A stretch of 64,000 nt of DNA from Verrucomicrobiia bacterium. Its GTDB lineage: Bacteria; Verrucomicrobiota; Verrucomicrobiia; Limisphaerales; UBA9464. Below are positions 17,092 through 26,114 of the stretch, piece after piece. Positions within the stretch are counted from its first letter, which is position 1. Each line of letters opens with the position of its first letter. The notes under the pieces were generated by a model that worked only from the letters and a program-made list of their open reading frames with translations, was not told the DNA's origin and searched no databases. Both the position numbers and the translations under genes were made by a program. The stretch spans positions 62,001 through 126,000 of the forward strand of contig JAHCBB010000001.1 of assembly GCA_019634635.1 (NCBI GenBank). Reading direction: 5' to 3'.

Positions 17092-18843
17092 TCAGCCGAC
17101 CAGAGCCGGTTGCGCCATCGGCAGGGGCAGGAGTCCTTGATTGTCCCAGACGTAGCGGCCGAGCCGCTTCGGCGGACGCTCGCGCTTTTCGGTCCGGACC
17201 GGCCGCGTCACCGGAGCGGCCGGGGTGGGCTCCGGACGGGGCATCGGCTTGCGGGCCGTCTCAAGCACACCATTGGCAAACTCGATCACGTGGCCCTGGT
17301 GAATCAGCCAGTGCAGGTCGCCCAGGACGGTTTGGAGCGCGGGATCTGCGGCCACCGGGGCCGGAATGTTTTCCTCGGCGTTGGACGCAGCGGCATCGCG
17401 GGTCGTCGTTGCTTCGGGGGAGGCCGGCGACGGCGGTGTCTCCGGTACAACGGTCGCAATCCCTTCGGCAACGGGGACATCTGCCGGAGCTGCCGCCGGG
17501 GCGGTTCCTTCGTCCGGGATCGGAGAAACGGCCGGGGTCACGGGTGCCACCGGGACGAGGGCCTCCACCAGATGCTTGCGGGTGCACTTCGGATGCTCGT
17601 TGATGAATTCGATGATCCGGCGGATCCCCGGCTGGACCGCGGTTGTCTCCAGGTCCAGATAATGCGGCCGGGCGACGGCGACGTGCACCACCGTCCGGTC
17701 CCGCTTGAAGAACTGGAGTCCGGCCTGGGCAAACGCCCCGCTCAGGGCGGTCATGGTCCGGATGGGAAAGCGGCGCTCGCGGTCGAGGGTGACTCTGAGC
17801 ACGCGGAGGAGCGGTTCGGGAAGGCGCGGTGCGTTGGGTTCCCGTCGAAGCACCCACGAGGTGACCTCCTTCACCAGCGCGGCGGCGTGGGTCTCCAAGA
17901 AGTGCGCCTCCACTTCGGCCATGGAGAGCAGTGTCTTCGGTTCGGGCACGTTCAACGCGGTGAATTCCAACCGGTGGCTCTGATCCTCCAGCCACTGCTT
18001 TACAGCCGCCTCGTCCTTGACGATGCGTACGCGGCTCTTGAAGGCCTCGAAGGGCATTCGCGGGGCCCGTTGCGAATGCAACTTCCGCAACTTGTCCTGA
18101 TACCCGTGGTAATTCGGAGGTCCCAGCACCTGGTCGTCAAACACCGCCACCAGGGTCCAGACACCCTTTGGGGGGTCGCAGGGCTGCTTGTTCGTCTGGT
18201 AGAAGGTGTCGAAGTGCGCTTGGAGCGCGTGCCGGTGCGCATCGGCTTCGCTCAGCCAGAGGCTGTCGTCGAGCGAGCAGACATACAGGGCCTGGATGGG
18301 TTTGCCCTCGTTGGAACGCTGCACCCGGAAGGTCACTTCGTAGCGGTCCGGCTTCTGAACCACCAATCCCGCCACCTCCGCAAGCGGATAGGCGCGTCCG
18401 CTCAACTTGATCTGGCGCGCGAGCGATGTGACCCCGGCTGGATCGGGCCGCAGGTCCACGTCCACCGGCACCAGCGGTTCCGGCGGGGCCTCCCGCCGGT
18501 CGTCGCGTCGCGGTCCCCGACCGCCGCGACCCGGGCCCTGTGTCGGATCCCATCGCAGTCCCGGCGCACCCCCGGCGTCCCGTGGACCCCCGGGGCCCGG
18601 ACCTGAACGCGGACCGCGCTGCCCGAAGGAACCAGGACCGGAACCGGGACCGGGACGGCGCCCGGGACCGTCTCGTCGGGGCCCCCGATCAAAGCCGCGA
18701 TCGCCGTCGCGTCGTCGTCCCCGACCGGCGTCGTCATGGCCCTCGTACTTGGCATATTTTGAGGTGTCGGTGGCGGGCTGCTGGGCCCATGCCGGCAGAA
18801 AGGCCTTTTCGAGGTCGAGGGAGAGGTCGAGGGGTTCGCTCAT
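17092..18843 (-). CDS. Arg/Gly-rich protein with split winged-helix-like C-terminus
   Basis: 583 residues from the ATG at 18843 (MSEPLDLSLDLEKAFLPAWA); the longer open frame upstream looks like untranslated composition. Residues about 50-130 are an RG/DRR-rich low-complexity segment resembling RGG boxes. A conserved-looking domain (about 140-420) follows, not assignable by me. The C-terminus has a helix-turn-helix-like pattern, RRIIEFINEHPKCTRKHLVEAL, whose likely wing (DLHWLIHQGHVIEFANGVLE) is separated from it by about 80 Pro/Ala-rich residues. RGG plus winged helix suggests nucleic-acid, perhaps RNA, binding (inference). Confidence 0.75.
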   Translation of the reverse strand: MSEPLDLSLDLEKAFLPAWAQQPATDTSKYAKYEGHDDAGRGRRRDGDRGFDRGPRRDGPGRRPGPGSGPGSFGQRGPRSGPGPGGPRDAGGAPGLRWDPTQGPGRGGRGPRRDDRREAPPEPLVPVDVDLRPDPAGVTSLARQIKLSGRAYPLAEVAGLVVQKPDRYEVTFRVQRSNEGKPIQALYVCSLDDSLWLSEADAHRHALQAHFDTFYQTNKQPCDPPKGVWTLVAVFDDQVLGPPNYHGYQDKLRKLHSQRAPRMPFEAFKSRVRIVKDEAAVKQWLEDQSHRLEFTALNVPEPKTLLSMAEVEAHFLETHAAALVKEVTSWVLRREPNAPRLPEPLLRVLRVTLDRERRFPIRTMTALSGAFAQAGLQFFKRDRTVVHVAVARPHYLDLETTAVQPGIRRIIEFINEHPKCTRKHLVEALVPVAPVTPAVSPIPDEGTAPAAAPADVPVAEGIATVVPETPPSPASPEATTTRDAAASNAEENIPAPVAADPALQTVLGDLHWLIHQGHVIEFANGVLETARKPMPRPEPTPAAPVTRPVRTEKRERPPKRLGRYVWDNQGLLPLPMAQPALVG

Positions 18844-19099
18844 GGAAGGAAGGGCGTCGCGGACAGGGCGAGGCTTGAATTCTGCAAAGGCCTTTGACGA
18901 TGCGGAGCTCCTGGCGGAATTGCAAGCGCATGTCCGCAGCAAGTCGGGTGCTCCGAACCCGACCCGGAATTGGCATGGACTAGGATCCGATTGCCAAGCG
19001 CCCCTTTTCGATCCCCGGGGCCCGGGAATCAATGCTCCCTCCCCGGGTGAAGGGTCGGCATTGCATCCGTGACTGTTTTTGGCTTCTGAGGGCTGCGGT

Positions 19100-20449
19100 T
19101 CAATTCGTGGAAGCCTCAATGCGGAAAAACTCCCGGATCTGGCCGGGGGTGACCGTGAAGCCGTTGTTGAGCTCGGCCCCGGTGAACGTCTGCGGGTTTC
19201 CCCAAGTGGAGAGGTTGCCCGAGGATTTCAGCGTGAAGTTTGCGGAGGGGACGGCGCCGTGGGTCTGGAGGATCAGGTTCCCATTGGTGCCGGGGGAAAG
19301 GGTGACTGCGGGCAGGCTGCCGCTGGAAGAACCGTCCACGGGCGGCCATGCGGGAAAGGCGGCGGATGCGGGAATCCCCACGCCCTCGGAGGTGCCATCG
19401 GCGGCGTTGACGATGACAAGGTTGCTCTGGAGGAGGTTGCCTTGGGGAATCGGTTGGCCGTCGGAGAACAACAGCGGGGCAATCCCGACGATCAGCCGTG
19501 TGCCATCCGGCGACCAGGAAAGTCCGGTTGGGTACAGGCCTTGGGGGAAATTCCGGACGGTGCGGGTCTGGTGGGAGTTGAGATTGCGCACCAACAGCAC
19601 GGGCTGCTGGAAAAACCGCTGCGGCGGGACCGTGCCGGCAAGGCCCTGCGGTGCCCGGAAGTAGGCGACTTCGGTGCCGTTGGGCGCGAAGGCCGGCAGG
19701 AGGTCATTCTCCCAAAGCGTGAAGAACACGCCCTGATTGAACCCGGAAGTGGACTGTGGAAAGGAAATCTGGGTGAAGGCATTCCGGCCAATGGCGTCCT
19801 CGATCGGACTCACGAGGTGGATGGCGGTGACCTGCCCGGGACCCGTCGGGGAGTCCCGACGCAGCGGTGTGACGAGGACGTTGCCCTGTCCGGACCAGTC
19901 AAGACCGGCCATCTCCGTGTAGTCACCCGTGCGGATCTGGCCGATGACGGTCAGCGCGACCGGGAAGCCATCGGTGACGCGGTGAATCTCCAAGAGGGGG
20001 CTGGTGCTGAGGCCTTGGGGATTGGCGATCGTCTGTCGAACCGAAGAAACGGCGAGCAGGCTGCCGTCGGGGGAGAACGCCTTGAAGAGAGGGAGTGTCG
20101 TCGTCGAACTACCGGTAATCGGGTCGGTGGCATCGCTTTTTTCGACGAGCAGTCGGGGGCTATTGTCCGCGAGGTCTATGATGTAGACGTTCTGGCTGAT
20201 CTTGTTCGGGCGATTCGGGTCGCCCGAGGTGACGGCCGCGAAGCGCCCGCTTTTGGAGATTGCTGGAAGGGCCTGCTCCGGAAGACCGACGGGGATCTGG
20301 GTGTCGGTCCCGACGCCGAGTCGGAAGAGCTGCGCGACCGGCCCCGCAGGCGAGTCCGTGTAGCGTGTGTAGTAGATCGGGGTCTGCGTCGCAGCGGTGT
20401 CGGCCAGCAGGATCTCCGTCGCGAAAAGCAGGGTGAGGAGGAGTTTCAT
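19100..20449 (-). CDS. Secreted TolB-like beta-propeller protein (paralogue 1)
   Basis: 449 residues from the ATG at 20449, giving a clean signal peptide (MKLLLTLLFATEILLADTAA). Repeated WD40-like/TolB blades follow: AISKSGRFAAVTSGDPNRPN, LFKAFSPDGSLLAVSS, AFAPNGTEVAYFRA and LSWSPDGTRLIVG. The last 65 residues resemble the C-terminal beta domain common in verrucomicrobial exoproteins, ending REFFRIEA. It probably acts outside the inner membrane; its partner is unknown. A clear paralogue lies at 47959-49449. Confidence 0.8.
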   Translation of the reverse strand: MKLLLTLLFATEILLADTAATQTPIYYTRYTDSPAGPVAQLFRLGVGTDTQIPVGLPEQALPAISKSGRFAAVTSGDPNRPNKISQNVYIIDLADNSPRLLVEKSDATDPITGSSTTTLPLFKAFSPDGSLLAVSSVRQTIANPQGLSTSPLLEIHRVTDGFPVALTVIGQIRTGDYTEMAGLDWSGQGNVLVTPLRRDSPTGPGQVTAIHLVSPIEDAIGRNAFTQISFPQSTSGFNQGVFFTLWENDLLPAFAPNGTEVAYFRAPQGLAGTVPPQRFFQQPVLLVRNLNSHQTRTVRNFPQGLYPTGLSWSPDGTRLIVGIAPLLFSDGQPIPQGNLLQSNLVIVNAADGTSEGVGIPASAAFPAWPPVDGSSSGSLPAVTLSPGTNGNLILQTHGAVPSANFTLKSSGNLSTWGNPQTFTGAELNNGFTVTPGQIREFFRIEASTN

Positions 20450-20622
20450 TTCTGGCGTGGAAGGATGGCATTTGCGTCGGGTTCGCGCCCGAAGGAACTG
20501 TTCCAATGGGCGCGAGTGCAAGCCCGTCTTCGACGGTACATTTTCCCGGCCGGTTCCCGAATCGTTGACACGGGGCGAGCCGATGACCCCGGACAGCCAA
20601 GCACGACGCCTTTGGGCCGCGG

Positions 20623-23600
20623 CTACGGCTCCGAGGCGCCGGCGCCGGTGACGAGGCGAAAGAACATCAGGTTCCGGTCGGCGGAACGGAGAAACTCGAC
20701 ACGGCCTCCGGAAGCGGTCCGCTCCTCGACCGATTGCCAATCGCCGGGCCGTTCGCCGGCATCCAGCCGCACCCGCAGACCATCCGGAACGGCGGCACGA
20801 ATCAGGAATCCCGCCGGTGTGCCTTCGACGGCCGCGATCTCCAGCCAAACCTCTGGCGGCGCGATGACCTGGATCTCGACAAGGGTTTCCGCCGTCTGGC
20901 CCGAATGGTCGCGGACGCGCACCCGGATGCGATGGAGACCCGGTTGACGGGGTATCCATTCCAACTGGAAGGGCGTGTCGGTCGTCTCGCCCAGCTTCAG
21001 GTCGTTGACATGGAATTCGACCGCATCGAGGTCGCCATTGGCGTCCAAGGCCTCCGCGACAAGAGTGACGGGCGCGTCCTGGGCGAGCATCTGTCCCGCG
21101 ACCGGCGACCGCAGGATGACCGTCGGTGGCGCGGATGGAGGCAGGGGCGGTCGCAGCGCCCTGGCGGAAAGCGGCTCCTCCGGCTGGCTGCGGCTTGACC
21201 ATCGGACCCGGGCCACGGCGCCGCCGCCGTTTTCGTAGTACTCCATCCGGATGGCCACGGGCTGGCCCGCCGTCAGGGCGATCGTGCCCCGGTGCGTCGT
21301 GGGCGGCTGGTCCATCCACTGGTTGATGACGAGCCGACCGCCGACGCGCAGCCGGAACCCGTCGTCCACAGTGGCAATGAACGTATGGAGTTCCGAGTAT
21401 GCCGGCGTCAGGAAGCCGCTCCAGCGCACTGAAAAGGTGTCCGGGTCAATCCCGGCCATGGGCGATCCATCGCCCCAGTCGAAATCCACCTGGGGATCCA
21501 GCCGCACGAGGCTTGGGCCGGTCAGATTCATGGTGTTGAAGTATTCCCCAAGGAGCCCGCCGGAGGAGTTGTCCAGCACGGAGACGGTCGTGGAGGGCGT
21601 GCTGGCGGAGATGCCCGCGGAATCCGTTGCGAGGGCCCGGATCTCGTGATTCCCGCCGCTGGCGGGCCGCCAGCTCAGCTGATAGGGCGGCGAACTCACT
21701 TCGCCGAGCCTGGCATCCCCGTCATAAAACTCGACCCGCGCGATGGAACCGTTGGTGGTGCGCGCGTGCGCGGTGAGGATGATCCTGGAGCCGGAGGGAA
21801 AGATGCCGCCGTGCTCGGGGAATGCGAGCGTGACCTCGGGCAGGCCGGTCAATCCGGTGATCCACGCGGCGAGCGTCTCGACGGCCTCGCGATCCACAAG
21901 ATTCTTCGCGAGCGGGGGCATCCGGTACGTCTCGGTCGCCGTGGCCAAGCGGCGGTGCATCACGGACCGGGCGAGGTCCCGGGGGAGCACGACCCGGGAG
22001 CCGCTCACCCCGAGGGTGTCCACCACCGGGCCGCCGAGGATTCCCGACGCGCCGAGCGGGGTTTCAATCCGCGCGTCCCATTGGGACTGGCCGGCGGGCC
22101 CGCCGGGGCGGTGGCAATGCGAGCAGTTCGAATCGAGATACGATCGGACGCGCCGCTCCAGTGGCGACCCGTCATCCGTGAGGGGCACCAGGGCGGGCAT
22201 GCCGGGAATGGACGATTCCGTCAGGGCCGGATCGAAGTAGCCGGCATGATTCCAGGCGCGAAGCTGGTTGTCCCGAACCCCGGATTCCAGAAAGAGGTGC
22301 TCCCGATTGCTCTGGCGCGTGGACACCCCGAGCACGCCGCCGGAGGCCACAGTGTGGCAACGCAGGCAGTCGTCACGCCCCGGAAAGAACCAGGGCTGGG
22401 TGTAACGCTCCCGGAAATCGAAGCGTGCCGTCGCCCGTGCGCCGGACGTGGTGTGGGCGGTCAGGGCGAGGCCGAAGTAGACCGTATCCGGAAGCGTCAG
22501 GGTCTTGGTGGCGATGGGACGCCAATCCCGCCCATCGTCGCTGCTGTAGGCGGTCCATACGTTGCCGGCCCGCTTCAGGCGCAGCCAGGAGTCCGGGTAA
22601 CGCACCCGCGGATTGGGCCGTGGAGGGTAGATTGCCGCGGCCTGTCCACCCGGCGTGTCGCGAAACTGAAACTCATACCCGCCGTCGTTGTTGTTCCTTG
22701 AGGCGTTGCTCGGGAAGACCAGGGCCATCAGGTGCCGCGCGTTCGGATTCAGTGAGTCGCGCACCATCAAGCCGGCCTTGGTGTGCAAATCGGTGGGAGT
22801 GACCGAGTGGATCCGGACACGGACATCGAAGTCCCCCTCGCGCGTCTGATGGGCGAATCGGAACTGGTCGGTGGCACCCCAAATGTCGGCGCCTCCCGCC
22901 GTGAGTTCCCAGACATCGCCAGGGCGCATCGTGGATCCAGCCACCGGTCCCCCGATGTCCTGGCTGGTCAGGTCGCCCATCTGCTGGGCACCGGTGATGG
23001 GGATCTCCTCGGTGAGACCGCCATGCACGATCTCGGCGTCGGACTGGTCGGGACGCCACCGGTAGCTGGCCCCGTACACATGCCCATTGGTGTCACGGAC
23101 GAGGAGGCGCGTTTCCAGCCGGCGTCGAATCGCCGGATTGGTTTCGTGGACGGGCAGGTCGAAGTGCTTCACCCAGACGGCGCCGGCCGGAAAGGTCCAT
23201 TCGCCGTGGGGCGCGAAGCCGATCCGTGTGCCGTCGGGAATGCCCATCCAGCGCTCCTTGCTGGCACCGTCCGACCAGAGTGGGGACGCCGGTTCATAGT
23301 GCACCAATCCGGGGGACGGTGTGAGCGTGGCCAGATCCGTGAAGGCGCCGGTGGCCGAGAGGAGGTTCGGCAGTTGGCGGGGGGCCGGTCCGCCCCGACG
23401 CAGCTTGAAGATGCGTCCAGCGGTACTGCTCAACTGGCACATGTAAATTTCGTTCTCATGATCGTGGCCGAATCCCGACAGTCCCACGTAGTCGTTGCCC
23501 GCGTTTGGCCCGGGACCGCGCGGCATCGAGCAGAGAAGCACCTTGCGAACCGGGCTGGTGGTTTCGTCGAGCACCCAGATCACGTTCGCAATGTTGTCGC

Positions 23601-24744
23601 CGAATACATATCGGCCGCCCAGCTCTGCTGCGAATTCCTGTCCGCGATACACGTAGCCGCCGATGATGGCCGCGCCGTCACTGCGGGGATAGTCCAGGGC
23701 GGGACGGTGGTTGACGCCGATAAAGGGCGGATTGAGATCGCCGCCGAGTCCCTCGATGCGATCCCACTGAAAGTTCAATCCGAACGGGTCGGTGGGCTCG
23801 ATGATGTTGAGCTCCTCCCTGGAACTGCCGCCGACGTCACCGATGAAGATGCGTCCGGTGGGCGGATCCAGGGTCATCCGGTGCGGACTCCGGAGGCCGA
23901 CGGCGAAGAACTCCTCCAGCACGCCGGGAAGCCCGACGAACGGGTTGTCGTTCGGAATGAAGTAGTGGGAGGTCACGCTTCCCGAAGGCTGGGGCTGCCT
24001 CGGGATGGGATGGCTGATGTCCCCGCCACGCTGGTCCACGTCAATCCGGAGCACCCCGGAATGGAGGCTGCGGTTGATGCGCTGGGCGTTGGCCCCGATG
24101 GCATCATCGCCGTTGGTCAAATAGAGGAAGCCATCCTGCGGATGGAAGAACATGCCGCCTCCGTTGTGCCACACGGTTTCGGCGCGCTGATCCATCAGGA
24201 TCTGGACGCTTCCAGGAATGGCCACACCCGAGGCGTCGAGCGTGTAGCGCTCCAGGCGGTCGCGGTTGGGCGTCGCGGTGGGCGGGCGTGCGGTGGCGCT
24301 GCCCCGGACGGTTCCGGGAGCCACCCAGGTGTAGTAGACGAACAGAAATCGGTTGGTTTCGAAACCGGGGTGGTAGGCAATGCCCATCAGCCCGGAATCA
24401 TCCCATCCCTGGCATTGTCGGGAAATGTCGAGCACCAGGGTTTTGGATGCCGTTTGGGAATCGTTGGGGAACTGGTAGATGCGTCCCTCCCGCTCGTACA
24501 CCGCCAGATTGGACGTTCCCGGCACCGGCAACAGTCCCATCGGATTCAGGAAGGTCAGGTTGGGAAACGCCGGCACCGCTGTCCAATTGCCGGAGAGGGT
24601 TGGCGCCGACTCCGGCATACGCCCGGAGAGGAAGGCTGGGAACGAGGGGCGTTCGATCAGGCCTCGGGGGGCGTCGGCTCCCAAAGTGATGCTGACGAGC
24701 AGGCATGCGATGCCCGCTGAGGACGAGCTGCCAAAATGGATCAC
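20623..24744 (-). CDS. Giant multidomain di-haem sugar-dehydrogenase-like exoprotein
   Basis: 1373 residues with an N-terminal signal-like segment. In order: a soluble PQQ-glucose-dehydrogenase-type propeller (about 45-450; WDDSGLMGIAYHPGF, VGLRSPHRMTLDPPTGRIFI, FGHDHENEIY); a spacer; a LamG/DUF1349-like jelly roll (about 635-780); a cytochrome-like region with two CxxCH haem sites, CLRCHTV (about 791) and CSHCHRP (about 871); an Ig-like domain (about 970-1055); a PA14 domain (about 1065-1180, GLLGEYFN); a second Ig-like domain (about 1200-1290); and a tail ending FFRLVTGAG. It is presumably a cell-surface or periplasmic sugar or glycan oxidoreductase passing electrons to c-haem. The catalytic substrate is unknown. 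Confidence 0.88.
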   Translation of the reverse strand: MIHFGSSSSAGIACLLVSITLGADAPRGLIERPSFPAFLSGRMPESAPTLSGNWTAVPAFPNLTFLNPMGLLPVPGTSNLAVYEREGRIYQFPNDSQTASKTLVLDISRQCQGWDDSGLMGIAYHPGFETNRFLFVYYTWVAPGTVRGSATARPPTATPNRDRLERYTLDASGVAIPGSVQILMDQRAETVWHNGGGMFFHPQDGFLYLTNGDDAIGANAQRINRSLHSGVLRIDVDQRGGDISHPIPRQPQPSGSVTSHYFIPNDNPFVGLPGVLEEFFAVGLRSPHRMTLDPPTGRIFIGDVGGSSREELNIIEPTDPFGLNFQWDRIEGLGGDLNPPFIGVNHRPALDYPRSDGAAIIGGYVYRGQEFAAELGGRYVFGDNIANVIWVLDETTSPVRKVLLCSMPRGPGPNAGNDYVGLSGFGHDHENEIYMCQLSSTAGRIFKLRRGGPAPRQLPNLLSATGAFTDLATLTPSPGLVHYEPASPLWSDGASKERWMGIPDGTRIGFAPHGEWTFPAGAVWVKHFDLPVHETNPAIRRRLETRLLVRDTNGHVYGASYRWRPDQSDAEIVHGGLTEEIPITGAQQMGDLTSQDIGGPVAGSTMRPGDVWELTAGGADIWGATDQFRFAHQTREGDFDVRVRIHSVTPTDLHTKAGLMVRDSLNPNARHLMALVFPSNASRNNNDGGYEFQFRDTPGGQAAAIYPPRPNPRVRYPDSWLRLKRAGNVWTAYSSDDGRDWRPIATKTLTLPDTVYFGLALTAHTTSGARATARFDFRERYTQPWFFPGRDDCLRCHTVASGGVLGVSTRQSNREHLFLESGVRDNQLRAWNHAGYFDPALTESSIPGMPALVPLTDDGSPLERRVRSYLDSNCSHCHRPGGPAGQSQWDARIETPLGASGILGGPVVDTLGVSGSRVVLPRDLARSVMHRRLATATETYRMPPLAKNLVDREAVETLAAWITGLTGLPEVTLAFPEHGGIFPSGSRIILTAHARTTNGSIARVEFYDGDARLGEVSSPPYQLSWRPASGGNHEIRALATDSAGISASTPSTTVSVLDNSSGGLLGEYFNTMNLTGPSLVRLDPQVDFDWGDGSPMAGIDPDTFSVRWSGFLTPAYSELHTFIATVDDGFRLRVGGRLVINQWMDQPPTTHRGTIALTAGQPVAIRMEYYENGGGAVARVRWSSRSQPEEPLSARALRPPLPPSAPPTVILRSPVAGQMLAQDAPVTLVAEALDANGDLDAVEFHVNDLKLGETTDTPFQLEWIPRQPGLHRIRVRVRDHSGQTAETLVEIQVIAPPEVWLEIAAVEGTPAGFLIRAAVPDGLRVRLDAGERPGDWQSVEERTASGGRVEFLRSADRNLMFFRLVTGAGASEP

Positions 24745-24976
24745 CTCTCATTCTTGACCGCGGACCATTTCAAACCGTGGGTTGCCGCGTGACGAATGGG
24801 AAACATCTGGAGGGGGGGACGACGATCCGTAGAGCCAAGAATGCCGATTTCAAAGCGGTAGAGGTGGGGGACCGCCGGTGACAGGGAGGGTGAATCGCAC
24901 GAGGCGCTCCCGGACTGGCGCCCAACCTCGCCCGGAACATCGCGGCGACCGTTCGGCTCGACCGATTGCTCAGGCA
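24745..24976. other. Intergenic stretch with no recognisable feature
   Basis: Between the giant exoprotein gene and the small open frame after tlyA I see no gene, tRNA, repeat or convincing promoter. If that small frame (24977-25120) is not real, the empty stretch extends to 25116 (about 370 bp). Confidence 0.5.
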
Positions 24977-25120
24977 TCACTTCCGAGCTTTCTCGCGGCG
25001 AATCATCTCTTGTCGCCGGATCCAGAGAGGGACGCCTGCTACGACCATGACGCAAATGGGGCGCTTCAGTTCTGGTTGACGAACCCAATGTGCCGTGACG
25101 CCGAACGCCACGCAGGTCAT
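24977..25120 (-). CDS. Possible 47-residue protein coupled to tlyA
   Basis: An ATG overlaps the tlyA TGA as ATGA (25117-25120), the classic translational-coupling arrangement, and gives a 47-residue product. It has a hydrophobic stretch (PICVMVVAGVPLWI) and a strongly basic tail (RRQEMIRREKARK), so it could be a tiny membrane-associated protein. No homologue comes to mind and the overlap could be chance. Confidence 0.35.
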   Translation of the reverse strand: MTCVAFGVTAHWVRQPELKRPICVMVVAGVPLWIRRQEMIRREKARK

Positions 25121-25908
25121 GCAGCGACCCGGCCCGGGTGTCCGGAGTCCTCGGGGTGGCTGAGGTGCGCCGTCAGCAGGGCCAGGAACTCGCGGTTGCC
25201 GGCAGGGCCCAGGAGAGGGGAAGGGGTGACGGCGTCCCACCGGAGGTTTGGGAGTTCGCGGGCGACGAAGCTTTCGAGTTCGGCGAGCACGCGGGCGTGA
25301 ACTGCGGGATCTGTGATCACGCCAGCTCCCCGGTCGGCCTCGTCCCTCCCGGCCTCGAACTGGGGTTTTACCAGGGCGACCACGCTTCCGGCGGGACGCA
25401 ACAGCCGGGCGACCGGGGGCAGGACGTGTCGCAGCGATATGAACGAGCAGTCCATCACGGCGAGATCAAATTCCCGGAGGTTCGGCGGCAGATGGTCCAC
25501 GGTCAGGTGGCGCGCATTGACCCGTTCCAGAACCACGACCCGCGGGTCCTGCCGCAGCTTCCAGGCGAGCTGTCCCTGGCCGACATCCACGGCGACGACA
25601 CGGTCCGCTCCATGCTGCAACAGGCAGTCGGTGAATCCCCCCGTGCTGGCTCCGACGTCCAGCGCATGAAGCCCCGTCGGGTCCAGTGCGAACTCGCGGA
25701 GCGCGTGTTCCAGCTTGTGTCCGCCCCGGCTCACGTAACGTTCGCCGGTGACGACCTCCAAGACGTCGGAGTCCCGGACCCGGTCCCCGGGCTTTCCGGC
25801 GCGCCGCCCGTTGACGCGCACCTGTCCGGCCATGACGGACCGCTGGGCGCGGCCCCGGCTCTCGCACAGGCCACGCTCCACCAATGCCTGGTCCAGACGC
25901 GTCACCAC
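25117..25908 (-). CDS. tlyA: TlyA-family rRNA 2'-O-methyltransferase
   Basis: 263 residues: an N-terminal S4 RNA-binding domain (about 1-60; RLDQALVERGLCESRGRAQR then GQVRVNGR) and an FtsJ-type SAM methyltransferase (about 60-245) with motif I DVGASTGGFTDCLLQ, DVGQGQLAW, and VMDCSFISLRHVLPP. TlyA enzymes 2'-O-methylate cytidines of rRNA in the cytoplasm; many are misannotated as haemolysins. Start is GTG at 25908 or 25905. It is transcribed divergently from the MidA-type gene. Confidence 0.92.
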   Translation of the reverse strand: MVTRLDQALVERGLCESRGRAQRSVMAGQVRVNGRRAGKPGDRVRDSDVLEVVTGERYVSRGGHKLEHALREFALDPTGLHALDVGASTGGFTDCLLQHGADRVVAVDVGQGQLAWKLRQDPRVVVLERVNARHLTVDHLPPNLREFDLAVMDCSFISLRHVLPPVARLLRPAGSVVALVKPQFEAGRDEADRGAGVITDPAVHARVLAELESFVARELPNLRWDAVTPSPLLGPAGNREFLALLTAHLSHPEDSGHPGRVAA

Positions 25909-26114
25909 GGGCTATGGGAGCGGAAATCCCGGTCAAAGTCGCCCTGCCATTGTTTCGTTACGGCCCGCCGGGGACTCCACCAAGCACCTGGGATGCACCC
26001 GGTGCCGCGATGAAAAGGGCGCTTCCGACTTGAGCGGGATCGGCGGTTCTTGATGCTCGCGTCCTGGACGCGCAGCGAATATCGAAGGATCGGGGGGCGC
26101 TTCGAGATCGCCTC

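Noticed and set aside
18844..19119. N-terminal extension of the RG-rich protein
   Set aside because: The extra 92 codons overlap the end of the neighbouring propeller gene and have no protein-like pattern; MSEPLDLSLDLEKAF is a plausible real start.
22783..24720. A 645-codon plus-strand open frame
   Set aside because: It is antisense to the di-haem sugar-dehydrogenase-like gene; no recognisable motif.
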